Part shown: positions 7,824-16,714 of the stretch, piece after piece
Layout: every line of letters begins with the position of its first letter
Position numbering within the stretch: position 1 is the stretch's first letter
DNA from: Flavobacterium sp. ov086
GTDB taxonomy: Bacteria; Bacteroidota; Bacteroidia; Flavobacteriales; Flavobacteriaceae
Reading direction: 5' to 3'
Assembly (NCBI RefSeq): GCF_900187965.1
Contig: NZ_FZNL01000013.1
Location: 109,398 to 173,397, forward strand
DNA: 64,000 nt
Made by a program: the position numbers and the translations under genes
Notes under the pieces: model-generated
Told to the model about the DNA's origin: nothing
What the model saw: only the letters and a program-made list of their open reading frames with translations
The model's database searches: none

Positions 7824-8003
7824 ATGATAAAAGTCATGTATTTCGTACTTTTTGATCGGTTATTTCAAATTTTTTGATTTTATGAAGGATATAATCTTAC
7901 AAGAAAAGATGTGTAGACTGAAAGCTTTACTGATAAGGACTCGATATGGGCAATATTTTTTAATAAAAATAATTACCAAACTCTATTTTAGAATAATAAT
8001 CAT

Positions 8004-8011
8004 TATTTTTG
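8004..8011 (+). promoter_or_regulatory. -7 box for the oxoamine synthase gene
   Basis: TATTTTTG matches TAnnTTTG, 40 bp before the ATG at 8052. No convincing -33 element was seen. Confidence 0.5.
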
Positions 8012-8051
8012 CACCCTGTATAAATTAAAATTATTACTTCAAAATATATTT

Positions 8052-9314
8052 ATGGTAAAAGATTTATTCGAAAGAATTCAGAACAACAAAGGGCCATTAG
8101 GAAAATGGGCTTCACAAGCTGAGGGTTATTTTGTTTTCCCTAAATTAGAAGGTGAACTTGGTCCAAGAATGCAATTTGGTGGAAAAAATATTTTAAATTG
8201 GAGTTTGAATGACTATTTAGGTCTTGCAAATCATCCAGAGGTTCGTCAGGCTGATATTGATGCTGCAACTCAATACGGAGCAGCTTATCCAATGGGAGCT
8301 CGTATGATGTCTGGACATACTAAATACCACGAACAATTAGAAAATGAGTTGGCTGAATTTGTAATGAAACCAGCAGCTTATTTATTGAATTTTGGTTATC
8401 AGGGAATGGTATCTACTATTGATGCGTTGGTTACTAAAAATGATATTATTGTTTATGATGTAGATTCTCATGCTTGTATTATTGATGGTGTTCGTTTGCA
8501 TATGGGTAAACGTTTTACCTACAAACACAATGATCTTGAGAGTATGGAGAAAAATCTGCAACGTGCTACTAAAATGGCTACAGAAACAGGTGGTGGAATT
8601 TTGTTTATTACCGAAGGCGTTTTCGGAATGCGAGGACAACAAGGTAAATTAAAAGAAATTGTTGCTTTAAAAGAGAAATATAATTTCCGTCTATTAGTAG
8701 ATGATGCACATGGTTTTGGTACACTTGGTAAAACAGGAGCCGGAGCAGGTGAAGAGCAAGGAGTTCAGGATGGTATTGATGTTTATTTCTCGACTTTTGC
8801 AAAATCAATGGCAAATATTGGAGCTTTTATTGCTGCGGATAAAGACATCATTGATTATTTAAAATATAATTTACGTTCTCAAATGTTTGCAAAAGCATTA
8901 CCAATGATTCAAACAATTGGTTCTTTGAAGCGTTTAGAGTTATTACGTAATCATCCGGAATTGAAAGATAAACTTTGGGAAAATGTTAATGCATTGCAAA
9001 ACGGATTACGTTCAAGAAACTTCAATATTGGAGATACAAATACTTGTGTAACACCTGTTTATTTAGAGGGAAGTGTTCCGGAAGCAATGGTTATGGTAAA
9101 TGATTTAAGAGAAAACTATGGCATTTTCTTATCGATTGTAATTTATCCGGTAATTCCAAAAGGTATTATTCTATTGAGAATGATTCCAACAACTTCACAT
9201 ACTTTAGGTGATATTGATGAAACACTTACTGCATTTGAAGCAATTCGTGAAAAATTAGAAAACGGAACGTACAAAGAAATTGCAAGTAGAACTACTGTTG
9301 ATCTTGATGCTTAA
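8052..9314 (+). CDS. Alpha-oxoamine synthase (serine/cysteate acyltransferase-like)
   Basis: 420 residues, a PLP enzyme of fold type I in the group of BioF, KBL and serine palmitoyltransferase. Visible signatures: 'NDYLGLANHPEV' near the N-terminus, 'GARMMSGHTKYHEQLE', 'DSHACIIDG', 'LLVDDAHGFGTLG' and the PLP lysine K251 in 'FSTFAKSMANIG'. These enzymes condense an amino acid with an acyl thioester and release CO2. Flavobacteria use such an enzyme with cysteate to make the sulfonolipid precursor capnine, and Bacteroides use serine for sphingolipids. The gene stands alone, not with bio genes or a threonine dehydrogenase, which favours the lipid role over biotin or threonine metabolism. Family firm; substrate inferred. 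Confidence 0.8.
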   Translation: MVKDLFERIQNNKGPLGKWASQAEGYFVFPKLEGELGPRMQFGGKNILNWSLNDYLGLANHPEVRQADIDAATQYGAAYPMGARMMSGHTKYHEQLENELAEFVMKPAAYLLNFGYQGMVSTIDALVTKNDIIVYDVDSHACIIDGVRLHMGKRFTYKHNDLESMEKNLQRATKMATETGGGILFITEGVFGMRGQQGKLKEIVALKEKYNFRLLVDDAHGFGTLGKTGAGAGEEQGVQDGIDVYFSTFAKSMANIGAFIAADKDIIDYLKYNLRSQMFAKALPMIQTIGSLKRLELLRNHPELKDKLWENVNALQNGLRSRNFNIGDTNTCVTPVYLEGSVPEAMVMVNDLRENYGIFLSIVIYPVIPKGIILLRMIPTTSHTLGDIDETLTAFEAIREKLENGTYKEIASRTTVDLDA

Positions 9315-9358
9315 TTTCTAGAAAATAGATTCCTGTAATATGGAAATTATGTAAAAAA

Positions 9359-9389
9359 ATCCATTCGTTATGCGAATGGATTTTTTTTT
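9359..9389 (+). terminator. Rho-independent terminator
   Basis: ATCCATTCG (9359-9367) pairs with CGAATGGAT (9373-9381), followed by eight T. Almost the same stem is used after the next gene (9955-9985). Confidence 0.88.
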
Positions 9390-9435
9390 ATTTAGTGTAA
9401 ATTTATATTTCTAAACCACAGTAAAAAATAGCATT

Positions 9436-9915
9436 ATGAAAAAAGTATTAGCAATAACAGCAATAATTTTAGTTGTTTTAGTTTCTTGTAAAAAGGCAGA
9501 GCCTACACCCGCACCTGAAATTACGCCAGATCCTCCAAAAGAAGCTGAGGTTACAGAACCGGCAGGAGATCAGTGTTTTGCATCAAGACTAAATGGAAAT
9601 ATCGTGGCATTAAGTTTTAATGTAAATTCACATCAGGAAGTAAACGGAAAATTAAGTTACAATTTAACAGGAAAAGATAAAAATGAAGGTACCTTAATAG
9701 GAAACATGAAAGGTGATACGCTAATTGCAGATTATACTTTTGTGTCTGAAGGTGTTTCTTCTGTTCGAGAAGTAGTTTTTTTACAAAAAGACGGAACTCT
9801 TATCGAAGGATATGGAGATGTGGTAGACGCAAATAATAAAGTAACTTTTAAGGATAAAAAGAAATTAAAATTTGATGCAAAAAATACTTTGACTAAAGTA
9901 GATTGTCCTCAGTAG
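9436..9915 (+). CDS. Hypothetical lipoprotein
   Basis: 159 residues. The signal has lipobox 'VLVSC' (C18), then a Pro/Glu-rich linker ('PTPAPEITPDPPKEAEVTEP') and a domain of about 110 residues predicted to be mostly beta-strand, with two Cys (C47 region and the C-terminal 'VDCPQ') that may form a disulfide. I do not recognise the family. It is flanked by two near-identical terminators and so is a single-gene unit. It should be exported and lipid-anchored. Confidence 0.75.
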   Translation: MKKVLAITAIILVVLVSCKKAEPTPAPEITPDPPKEAEVTEPAGDQCFASRLNGNIVALSFNVNSHQEVNGKLSYNLTGKDKNEGTLIGNMKGDTLIADYTFVSEGVSSVREVVFLQKDGTLIEGYGDVVDANNKVTFKDKKKLKFDAKNTLTKVDCPQ

Positions 9916-9954
9916 TACAGGAATAAAGAAATAAAAAAAATGTAAAAAGAAAAA

Positions 9955-9985
9955 ATCCATTCGATTCGTCGAATGGATTTTTTTA
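9955..9985 (+). terminator. Rho-independent terminator
   Basis: ATCCATTCGA (9955-9964), loop TTCG, TCGAATGGAT (9969-9978), then seven T. The UUCG tetraloop makes it a strong hairpin. A-rich sequence on the other side could let it serve the convergent gene too. Confidence 0.88.
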
Positions 9986-10004
9986 TATAATACGAAAAAT
10001 ACCC

Positions 10005-11123
10005 TTAAAGATACTTCAAATATGTTTTTCTCTGACAATGAACTTTTGGATCAAAGTTTTTCCATAATAAATGAATCGCTGTATTGTCTGCTAATTCTGG
10101 AGTTCTGATGCAAGTTTGAATTCCTTTTTCAGAGAAAGTTTTAAAATACTCATCAAAGATAATTGCTGTAACGCCTTTGTTTTGGTAGTCCGGATGAACT
10201 CCGATAAGGTAAAAAACAACATCTTTACTCTTTCTGCGGGCTCTCAATAAGTGAATGAATCCAAAAGGGAATAGCTTTCCTTTAGCTTTTTGTAAAGCTT
10301 CAGAAAAGCTTGGCATTACGATACTAAAAGCAACCAGATTGTCATCTTTGTCAACCACAAATTTGATGTATTCCGGATTGATAAAACTGATGTATTTCTT
10401 TTTAAAATATTCTTTCTGAACATCTGTAATTGCCACAAAAGAAGCCAGACTTGCATAAGAATCATTAAACAAATCAAACATTTTGTCGACATGCGGCATA
10501 ATGTCTTTTGTCTTGGTGAAAGTTAAAGCGCGTAAATTATATCTTTTTTTGATTAGTTCTTGTGCTTTCAGGAAGAATTCAGGTTTAACATTCGAAAATG
10601 GAAAAATACTTTCGATATATTCCTTTTCTACCTGAAAACCCAGTTGCTCAAAATGTGTTACGTAATAAGGATTGTTATACCAGGTAATCATAGTTCCCAT
10701 TTGGTCATACCCTTCAGTGAGAACCCCAACTTTATCCAGATTTGAGAATCCCATTGGGCCTTCAACATGCTCCAAACCGTGCTGTCTTCCAAGTTCGTAA
10801 ACTTTCTCTAATAAAGCTTTTGTAACTTCGATATCATCAATAACATCAAACCAGCCAAAACGAACTTTTCTTTTATGCTGATTGTTAACTTCAGACCAGT
10901 TTATGATTGCAGTAATACGACCAACAATTTCATCGTTTTTGTACGCTATATAAAAATAAGCTTCTGCACTATCAAAAGCGGGGTTTTTGGTTTTGTCAAA
11001 CGATTCTAACTCGTCTGCAATAATAGGCGGAACCCAGTATGGATTGTCTTTGTATAATGAAAACGGAAACTTAATATAGTCAGTTAGTTCTTTTTTGGTT
11101 TTGGCTTCTTTTATTGTAATCAT
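10005..11123 (-). CDS. GNAT-superfamily N-acetyltransferase-like protein
   Basis: 372 residues, cytosolic. The N-terminal half begins 'MITIKEAKTKKELTDYIKFP' and continues 'YKDNPYWVPP', a layout known from conserved GNAT-like proteins of about 370-380 residues in many phyla. The C-terminal half holds the acetyl-CoA-binding region 'IGVHPDYQNKGVTAIIFDEY'. The substrate is unknown. It is the second gene from a leftward pair with the outer-membrane protein gene, 51 bp away, and may be transcribed with it. Confidence 0.75.
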   Translation of the reverse strand: MITIKEAKTKKELTDYIKFPFSLYKDNPYWVPPIIADELESFDKTKNPAFDSAEAYFYIAYKNDEIVGRITAIINWSEVNNQHKRKVRFGWFDVIDDIEVTKALLEKVYELGRQHGLEHVEGPMGFSNLDKVGVLTEGYDQMGTMITWYNNPYYVTHFEQLGFQVEKEYIESIFPFSNVKPEFFLKAQELIKKRYNLRALTFTKTKDIMPHVDKMFDLFNDSYASLASFVAITDVQKEYFKKKYISFINPEYIKFVVDKDDNLVAFSIVMPSFSEALQKAKGKLFPFGFIHLLRARRKSKDVVFYLIGVHPDYQNKGVTAIIFDEYFKTFSEKGIQTCIRTPELADNTAIHLLWKNFDPKVHCQRKTYLKYL

Positions 11124-11174
11124 TCAGTTGGTATTATAAAAAGTCTCTCTTGGAGAGGTTTAGTTGTTAAATTC

Positions 11175-12149
11175 TTATTCGTATTTAGACTTACGTTTTC
11201 TTTCTTTTTCCTGATAATCTACTTTTTGGTCTAATTCGTTATCCTTGTTCTTTTTTGCTTTTGCGCTGTTTTTTACTTCGATCTGCTTCTCTTTATAGCG
11301 TCCGTCATAACGCCATGAAACTCCTACACCGCCATAAAGTATTGACGGAGTGTTTTTGAAGTTCGTACTTATAGAAGCATCAACCTGAAGATTCGGATTG
11401 ATTAAATAAGCTGCTCCGCCACGAACAATGGCATCACTGTAGAAATCGCTTTTATAGCCTTGATTTTCGATAAAACCAGACCATTTGTTATTGAATCCAT
11501 GTGTTAAAGTTAATACGTAACCATAACTAGGATAGTCAGTTCCTATGTAATCAGCAATAATATTAGTTACAAAAACCCATTTTCCACCCCCAAAAAGATT
11601 TTGAGTAATCAATGCTACTTTTGGAGAAATAGCTGATTGAGGAGAAAAATAATAAGGATTATCAGCACCCACAAAATTAGCTCCTGCAAATATTGAAACC
11701 GCAGGGATTAATTCATGCCAATTAAAGCTATGATTGGCTTTGTAGCTGTATATATTATCTGTTTTGTTATAGTTTTTATAAGGATCGTAAATCAAATATT
11801 TAGCTCCTAAAACAGTTTGTCTGAAATTGTTTTTTTTATAAGAGGTAAAAGGAGTATCAAAATTTTCCATTTGATACTGAAGATCAAGAATGAATTCCAG
11901 TTTTTCAAGAAATGCACCGTAGCGCAGGGTTAAATCAGTACCAAAACCATTAGAATTATAGCCTAGTAAATCATGTTTTTCTTTAATACCGTAAATCCCT
12001 AATTCAGCTTGAAATACAGTTTTTCCAACGGCGTATGCAGACATTGTTTCGCCTGGACGATTGGAGTTGATAATGTCAGTATATTGTGCGAAAAAAACTT
12101 GCGGTACAAAAAAAAGAGCTGTAAGAAATAAGTTTTTAGTTTTTAACAT
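11175..12149 (-). CDS. Outer-membrane beta-barrel transporter-like protein
   Basis: 324 residues. A signal sequence (about 1-21, cut after 'FFAQ') is followed by 'INSNRPGETMSAYAVGKTVFQAELG', the opening of the MetA-pathway/transporter-like barrel family (Phenol_MetA_deg type). Alternating aromatic and hydrophobic strands continue to about residue 285. The tail is charged and rich in Lys/Glu. Function in the family is poorly known; it is probably an outer-membrane channel or structural barrel. Divergent from the DUF4834 gene. Confidence 0.65.
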   Translation of the reverse strand: MLKTKNLFLTALFFVPQVFFAQYTDIINSNRPGETMSAYAVGKTVFQAELGIYGIKEKHDLLGYNSNGFGTDLTLRYGAFLEKLEFILDLQYQMENFDTPFTSYKKNNFRQTVLGAKYLIYDPYKNYNKTDNIYSYKANHSFNWHELIPAVSIFAGANFVGADNPYYFSPQSAISPKVALITQNLFGGGKWVFVTNIIADYIGTDYPSYGYVLTLTHGFNNKWSGFIENQGYKSDFYSDAIVRGGAAYLINPNLQVDASISTNFKNTPSILYGGVGVSWRYDGRYKEKQIEVKNSAKAKKNKDNELDQKVDYQEKERKRKSKYE

Positions 12150-12248
12150 AGATGTATTATTTGATTAAAAAGTAATAACGCATTTCAAATGTACTATATT
12201 TTATTATTTATTTAAGATTGATATTTTAATTTTAAACAATGGATTTAT

Positions 12249-12256
12249 TAATTTTG
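12249..12256 (+). promoter_or_regulatory. -7 box for the DUF4834-yfhO unit
   Basis: TAATTTTG matches TAnnTTTG and lies 17 bp before the ATG at 12274, implying a very short 5' leader. Confidence 0.5.
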
Positions 12257-12273
12257 GAAAAAATTATACGATT

Positions 12274-12558
12274 ATGCAAGAAGCATCTTTTACAGGTTTA
12301 ATAAAAGCCATATGCTATATGGTGGCATTTTATTATATTTTTAAGTTTTTGGCTAGAATCTTTTTACCGGTATTGGTAAAAAAGGCAGTTGAAAAAGCAG
12401 GCGAGAATTTTCAGAGACAACAACAATATAGTCAGGATAATACATGGCAAAAAACACGTACAAATAATGATGAAATAATCATTAATACTGCCAATGCAAA
12501 AAATCCTCGTGAAACCAAAAAGGTTGGCGATTATGTTGATTACGAAGAAATAGATTAA
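12274..12558 (+). CDS. DUF4834 family small membrane protein
   Basis: 94 residues. One membrane segment (about residues 8-34) starts 'FTGLIKAICYMVAFYYIFKF', then a polar tail ends 'VGDYVDYEEID'. The arrangement, including 'IFKFLARIFLPVL' and the C-terminal 'K.GDYVDYEEI', fits the Bacteroidota-specific DUF4834 family of unknown function, typically encoded just upstream of a YfhO gene as here (51 bp). Confidence 0.82.
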   Translation: MQEASFTGLIKAICYMVAFYYIFKFLARIFLPVLVKKAVEKAGENFQRQQQYSQDNTWQKTRTNNDEIIINTANAKNPRETKKVGDYVDYEEID

Positions 12559-12609
12559 GTTTGTGTCCTAAAAAATAGAGGATTCATCATTTAACCAAAC
12601 CTGCCAAAA

Positions 12610-15045
12610 TTGAAAATAGTAAATAAGTTCTATCCGCATGCCCTTGTTATATTAGGGTTTATTCTCGTTTCTTTAATTTATTTTTATCCTGTTTTACAAG
12701 GAAAGCAAATTTTCCAATCGGATATTGCTCAATATACCGGAATGGCAAAAGAGCAAAATGACTTTAGAGCAACAGAACATTCTGAACCATATTGGACAAA
12801 TTCAGCATTTGGCGGAATGCCAACGTATCAGTTAGGGGCAAATTATCCTAATGATTTCGTGGGGCATTTAGATGATGTTTTACGTTTTTTACCTCGTCCG
12901 GCAGATTATTTGTTTTTATATTTCTTAGGTTTTTATGGCTTGTTATTAGTTTTAAAAACAGATCCTTTAAAAGCATTTATTGGAGCCATTGCCTTTGGTT
13001 TCTCAACTTATTTAATCATTATTCTTGGGGTTGGTCATAATGCAAAAGCACATGCAATTGCTTATATGCCATTGGTCATCGCCGGATTTATAATGGTTTT
13101 TCAGAAAAAATATATTTGGGGAGGTTTACTCACCATGTTTGCCGTTGCACTTGAAGTGAATGCAAATCACTTTCAGATGACTTATTATTTATTGATTTTC
13201 TTATTGATACTTTCTGGATACTTTGCTTTTCAATTTATCAAAGAAAAAGAATATAAGCCACTTTTAACAGCTATTGGAGTTTTGGCTGTAGCCGGAATTT
13301 TTGCTATTGGTGCCAATGCCACTAATTTAATGGCAACAAGTGAATATGCTAAATTTAGTACACGTAGTAATAGCGAATTGACTTTTAATCCTGATGGATC
13401 TAAAAAGACAAATGAAAATGCTTTGAGCCGTGAGTATATCACAGAATACAGTTACGGAATTGCAGAAAGTTTTAACTTGATTGCGCCAAGACTTTTTGGA
13501 GGTTCAAATCATGAAAATGTTGGAACTGATAGCCGTATGTATTCCTTTATGATAGAACAAGGGGTTCCAACAGAGCAAGCGCAGGATTTTGTATCCGGAA
13601 TGCCAACTTATTGGGGAGACCAGCCTATTGTTGCTGCTCCGGCATATATTGGGGTTGTAGTTTTCTTCTTAGGAGTTTTGGCATTATTTATTGATGATCG
13701 AAAAATAAAATATGTATTTCTTTCAGGAGCATTATTTTCTTTAGTGCTTTCATGGGGGAAAAACTTTTCATTACTGACAGACTTTTTTATCGACTATGTT
13801 CCAATGTATGATAAGTTCAGAGCTGTGTCATCGATTCAGGTTATTCTTGAATTGTGTTTCCCGGTTTTGGCTATTATGGGACTACAATCGTTTTTTAAAG
13901 CCAAAGACGAACCTAAATTACAGCAAAAAGCACTTGTTCAAACCGGTGTTTTTGGATTAGGAATTATTTTGATTTTTGTTTTTGCTAAAGGAATGTTCCA
14001 TTTTACAGGAAGCAGTGATAGTTACTTCATGCAAACTTACGGACCTGCTTTTGTTGATGCATTAAAAGAGGACAGAATGAGTCTGTATTCAGCTGATTTA
14101 TTGCGTTCAGGCTTTTTTATTGTATTAACTTTTGGAATTTTATGGTTATTTATTAAAAATAAACTGGCCCAAAATACAACCTTAATTATTGTTGGTCTTT
14201 TAATGATTTTTGATTTGTTTTTTGTTGACAAAAAATATGTTTCTGCTAAAGATTTTGTGAGTCCGGTAGAAATTGCGGCTCCATTTCAGGAGACACCTTC
14301 AGATGCTCAAATTTTAAAAGATACAGGACACTATAGAGTTTTTGAGGTAAACGGAAATCTTTCGAGCGCACGTGCTTCTTATTTCCATCACTCAATAGGA
14401 GGATATCATGCTGCAAAACCTAGAAGAATGCAACAGTTATTTGATTATCAGATAGCAAAAAACAATATTGAAGCACTTAATATGTTGAATGTTAAGTATA
14501 TTATTCAGACAGATAAAGAAGGGAAAGAATTTCCTGTTGTAAATCCTGATGCAAACGGAAACGCTTGGTTTGTAAGTACCGTAAAATTGGTAAATAAACC
14601 AGATGATGTCATGAAAGCTTTAGATCATCTTAACACTAAACAAGTAGCGGTTTTTAATGTTCACGATCATGAAGGCAAATTTAGAAATGCCCGAATGAAA
14701 AAAGATTGGGATACAACCGGAACCATTAAAGTTGTAGAATATAAACCAAACTATATTAAATACGAATCTGATAATGGAAAAGACGGTTTGGCAGTATTCT
14801 CTGAAATGTATTATAAAAATGGTTGGAATGCTTATATCGACGGTAAATTGACAGATCATTTCCCAGTTGATTATGTATTAAGAGCGATGGAAGTTCCGGG
14901 AGGAAAACATACAATCGAATTCAAATTTGAACCTCAGGTAGTAAAAACCGGTGGAACAATTGTTTTGGCAAGCTCAATTGGAATGTTCTTACTTTTAATA
15001 GGTGGAATTTATTTTGAGAGAAAGAAAGTTACAAGTAAGCAGTAA
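12610..15045 (+). CDS. YfhO family membrane protein
   Basis: 811 residues from a TTG start. Many membrane helices occupy residues 1-560, then a soluble C-terminal domain of about 220 residues, then a last helix near 785-805. Motifs such as 'QSDIAQYTGMAKEQNDFR', 'SAFGGMPTYQLG' and 'HSIGGYHAAKPRR' fit the YfhO family. These are GT-C-like proteins; Gram-positive YfhO is implicated in glycosylation of lipoteichoic acid, and the bacteroidotal role is not established. Followed by a small membrane protein, a glycosyltransferase and a flippase, consistent with envelope polysaccharide work. Confidence 0.88.
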   Translation: MKIVNKFYPHALVILGFILVSLIYFYPVLQGKQIFQSDIAQYTGMAKEQNDFRATEHSEPYWTNSAFGGMPTYQLGANYPNDFVGHLDDVLRFLPRPADYLFLYFLGFYGLLLVLKTDPLKAFIGAIAFGFSTYLIIILGVGHNAKAHAIAYMPLVIAGFIMVFQKKYIWGGLLTMFAVALEVNANHFQMTYYLLIFLLILSGYFAFQFIKEKEYKPLLTAIGVLAVAGIFAIGANATNLMATSEYAKFSTRSNSELTFNPDGSKKTNENALSREYITEYSYGIAESFNLIAPRLFGGSNHENVGTDSRMYSFMIEQGVPTEQAQDFVSGMPTYWGDQPIVAAPAYIGVVVFFLGVLALFIDDRKIKYVFLSGALFSLVLSWGKNFSLLTDFFIDYVPMYDKFRAVSSIQVILELCFPVLAIMGLQSFFKAKDEPKLQQKALVQTGVFGLGIILIFVFAKGMFHFTGSSDSYFMQTYGPAFVDALKEDRMSLYSADLLRSGFFIVLTFGILWLFIKNKLAQNTTLIIVGLLMIFDLFFVDKKYVSAKDFVSPVEIAAPFQETPSDAQILKDTGHYRVFEVNGNLSSARASYFHHSIGGYHAAKPRRMQQLFDYQIAKNNIEALNMLNVKYIIQTDKEGKEFPVVNPDANGNAWFVSTVKLVNKPDDVMKALDHLNTKQVAVFNVHDHEGKFRNARMKKDWDTTGTIKVVEYKPNYIKYESDNGKDGLAVFSEMYYKNGWNAYIDGKLTDHFPVDYVLRAMEVPGGKHTIEFKFEPQVVKTGGTIVLASSIGMFLLLIGGIYFERKKVTSKQ

Positions 15046-15069
15046 TCAGTTTTTAGTCTCAGTTCAATT

Positions 15070-15318
15070 ATGCTTCTGAAAGTTTTAAAAATAATTCTAT
15101 TTGTCATTTTTGATTTATTAGTATTTATTTTTTGTGGACTTTATATGATGGGCTATGATGATTTTTATGATGAAAGTCAAGGAGAATATTTTAGCCTTTC
15201 GAGCATGCAGACCCAATATAAAGTGGTTTGGATTTTCTATAATTTTTGGATTGTTTTAAACTGTTTATTTTTGTTATATGTCTTATTTAGAATATTTAGA
15301 AAATCAGCTGTGAAATAA
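15070..15318 (+). CDS. Small two-helix membrane protein, hypothetical
   Basis: 82 residues. Two hydrophobic segments ('ILFVIFDLLVFIFCGLYMMG' and 'FWIVLNCLFLLYVLF') flank an acidic polar loop. I do not recognise a family. It follows yfhO by 24 bp and is probably on the same transcript; the glycosyltransferase gene behind it has its own -7 box. Confidence 0.6.
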   Translation: MLLKVLKIILFVIFDLLVFIFCGLYMMGYDDFYDESQGEYFSLSSMQTQYKVVWIFYNFWIVLNCLFLLYVLFRIFRKSAVK

Positions 15319-15342
15319 CTTTTTAATCATTGTAATAACTTC

Positions 15343-15350
15343 TAAATTTG
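15343..15350 (+). promoter_or_regulatory. -7 box for the glycosyltransferase gene
   Basis: TAAATTTG matches TAnnTTTG and lies 28 bp before the TTG start at 15379. Confidence 0.5.
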
Positions 15351-15378
15351 CAGCTTTAAAACAATAAACCCAATTTTC

Positions 15379-16668
15379 TTGGAACAAAAAAAACTCTTAA
15401 TCATTACCTATTATTTTCCACCGGCTGGCGGACCTGGTGTTCAGCGTTGGTTGAAATTTGTAAAGTATTTGCCTGAATTTAATATTCAGCCTATTGTTTA
15501 TGTTCCGGAGAATCCAACTTATCCAATAATTGACGAAGGCTTGGTTAGTGAAATTTCTGATCAGGTAATTGTTCTTAAAAATAAAATTTGGGAGCCTTAT
15601 CAATTGGCATCTATCTTTTCGAAAAATAAAACAAAGAAGATTAGTTCAGGAATTTTTCCGCATAAAAAGAAACAGACTTTTTTAGATAAAACATTTCTTT
15701 GGGTTCGTGGAAATCTTTTTATTCCGGATGCTCGTGTATTTTGGGTAAAACCTTCTGTTTCTTATCTTGAAAAATATATTAAAGAAAACAATATAGATAC
15801 TATTGTAACTTCGGGACCGCCGCACAGTTTACATTTAATAGGTTTAGAATTAAAAGAAAAACTAAACGTAAAATGGTTTGCAGATTTTCGTGATCCCTGG
15901 ACTACAATTGGTTATCATAAAGCGTTGCGTTTATCAGCTTACGCCGATAAAAAACACAAACAATTAGAGCATAAAGTACTTAATACTGCTGATACTATTA
16001 TTGTAACCAGTAAAACTACAAAAGCCGAGTTTCAGGGAATTACCAATAAACCAATTTCGGTAATTACAAATGGCTATGATATCGAAAATGTTGAGAAACA
16101 AACTTTAGATGCCAAATTTACTCTGGCACACATCGGATCATTTTTGTCAGAAAGAAACCCAAGGTTTTTATGGGAGTGTCTGGTCGAATTATTACAGGAA
16201 ATTCCAGATTTTAAATCACATTTAGAGATTAAACTAATTGGAGCTGTTAGTCAGGAAGTTTTGGATGCTATTGCAGAATTTAACCTGAATGATTATTTGA
16301 ATCTTCTTGGTTATGTTTCACATCATGAAGCAATTGCGCATCAAAAAAAATCACAGGTTTTACTTTTAATCGAAATAAATTCTGAAGATACAAAGAGTAT
16401 TATTCCGGGTAAATTATTCGAATATATGGTTTCAAATCGCCCAATAATTGCCATAGGACCTCAAGGTTCTGATTTTGCCGATATTATAAAAGAAACTAAT
16501 ACAGGAGTATTTTTTGATTATTCTGAAAAAGCGAAGCTAAAAAGTGTAATTTTGGACTTTTATAATCAGTTTTTGGAAGGAAAATTACAATCTCATGGCG
16601 TTGGTTTACAACAATATTCAAGAAAAAATCTAACCAAGCAATTAGTACAATTGATTACTGAATCATAA
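15379..16668 (+). CDS. GT4-like glycosyltransferase
   Basis: 429 residues from a TTG start; no earlier ATG fits the family N-terminus 'LLIITYYFPPAGGPGVQRW', which is the classic opening of this GT-B family with its glycine-rich loop. Further family features: 'VTSGPPHSLHLIG', 'WFADFRDPWTTIGYHK', 'IITNGYD'-like 'VITNGYDIENVE' and the C-terminal donor-binding 'IIPGKLFEYMVSNRPIIAIG'. It would transfer a sugar from a nucleotide donor during polysaccharide or glycan synthesis. A flippase gene follows after 46 bp, so the two may work on the same lipid-linked glycan. Confidence 0.88.
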   Translation: MEQKKLLIITYYFPPAGGPGVQRWLKFVKYLPEFNIQPIVYVPENPTYPIIDEGLVSEISDQVIVLKNKIWEPYQLASIFSKNKTKKISSGIFPHKKKQTFLDKTFLWVRGNLFIPDARVFWVKPSVSYLEKYIKENNIDTIVTSGPPHSLHLIGLELKEKLNVKWFADFRDPWTTIGYHKALRLSAYADKKHKQLEHKVLNTADTIIVTSKTTKAEFQGITNKPISVITNGYDIENVEKQTLDAKFTLAHIGSFLSERNPRFLWECLVELLQEIPDFKSHLEIKLIGAVSQEVLDAIAEFNLNDYLNLLGYVSHHEAIAHQKKSQVLLLIEINSEDTKSIIPGKLFEYMVSNRPIIAIGPQGSDFADIIKETNTGVFFDYSEKAKLKSVILDFYNQFLEGKLQSHGVGLQQYSRKNLTKQLVQLITES

Positions 16669-16714
16669 GATTGCAATAATCTAAAGTCAATAATCTAAAA
16701 TCTTAAATCCAAAA

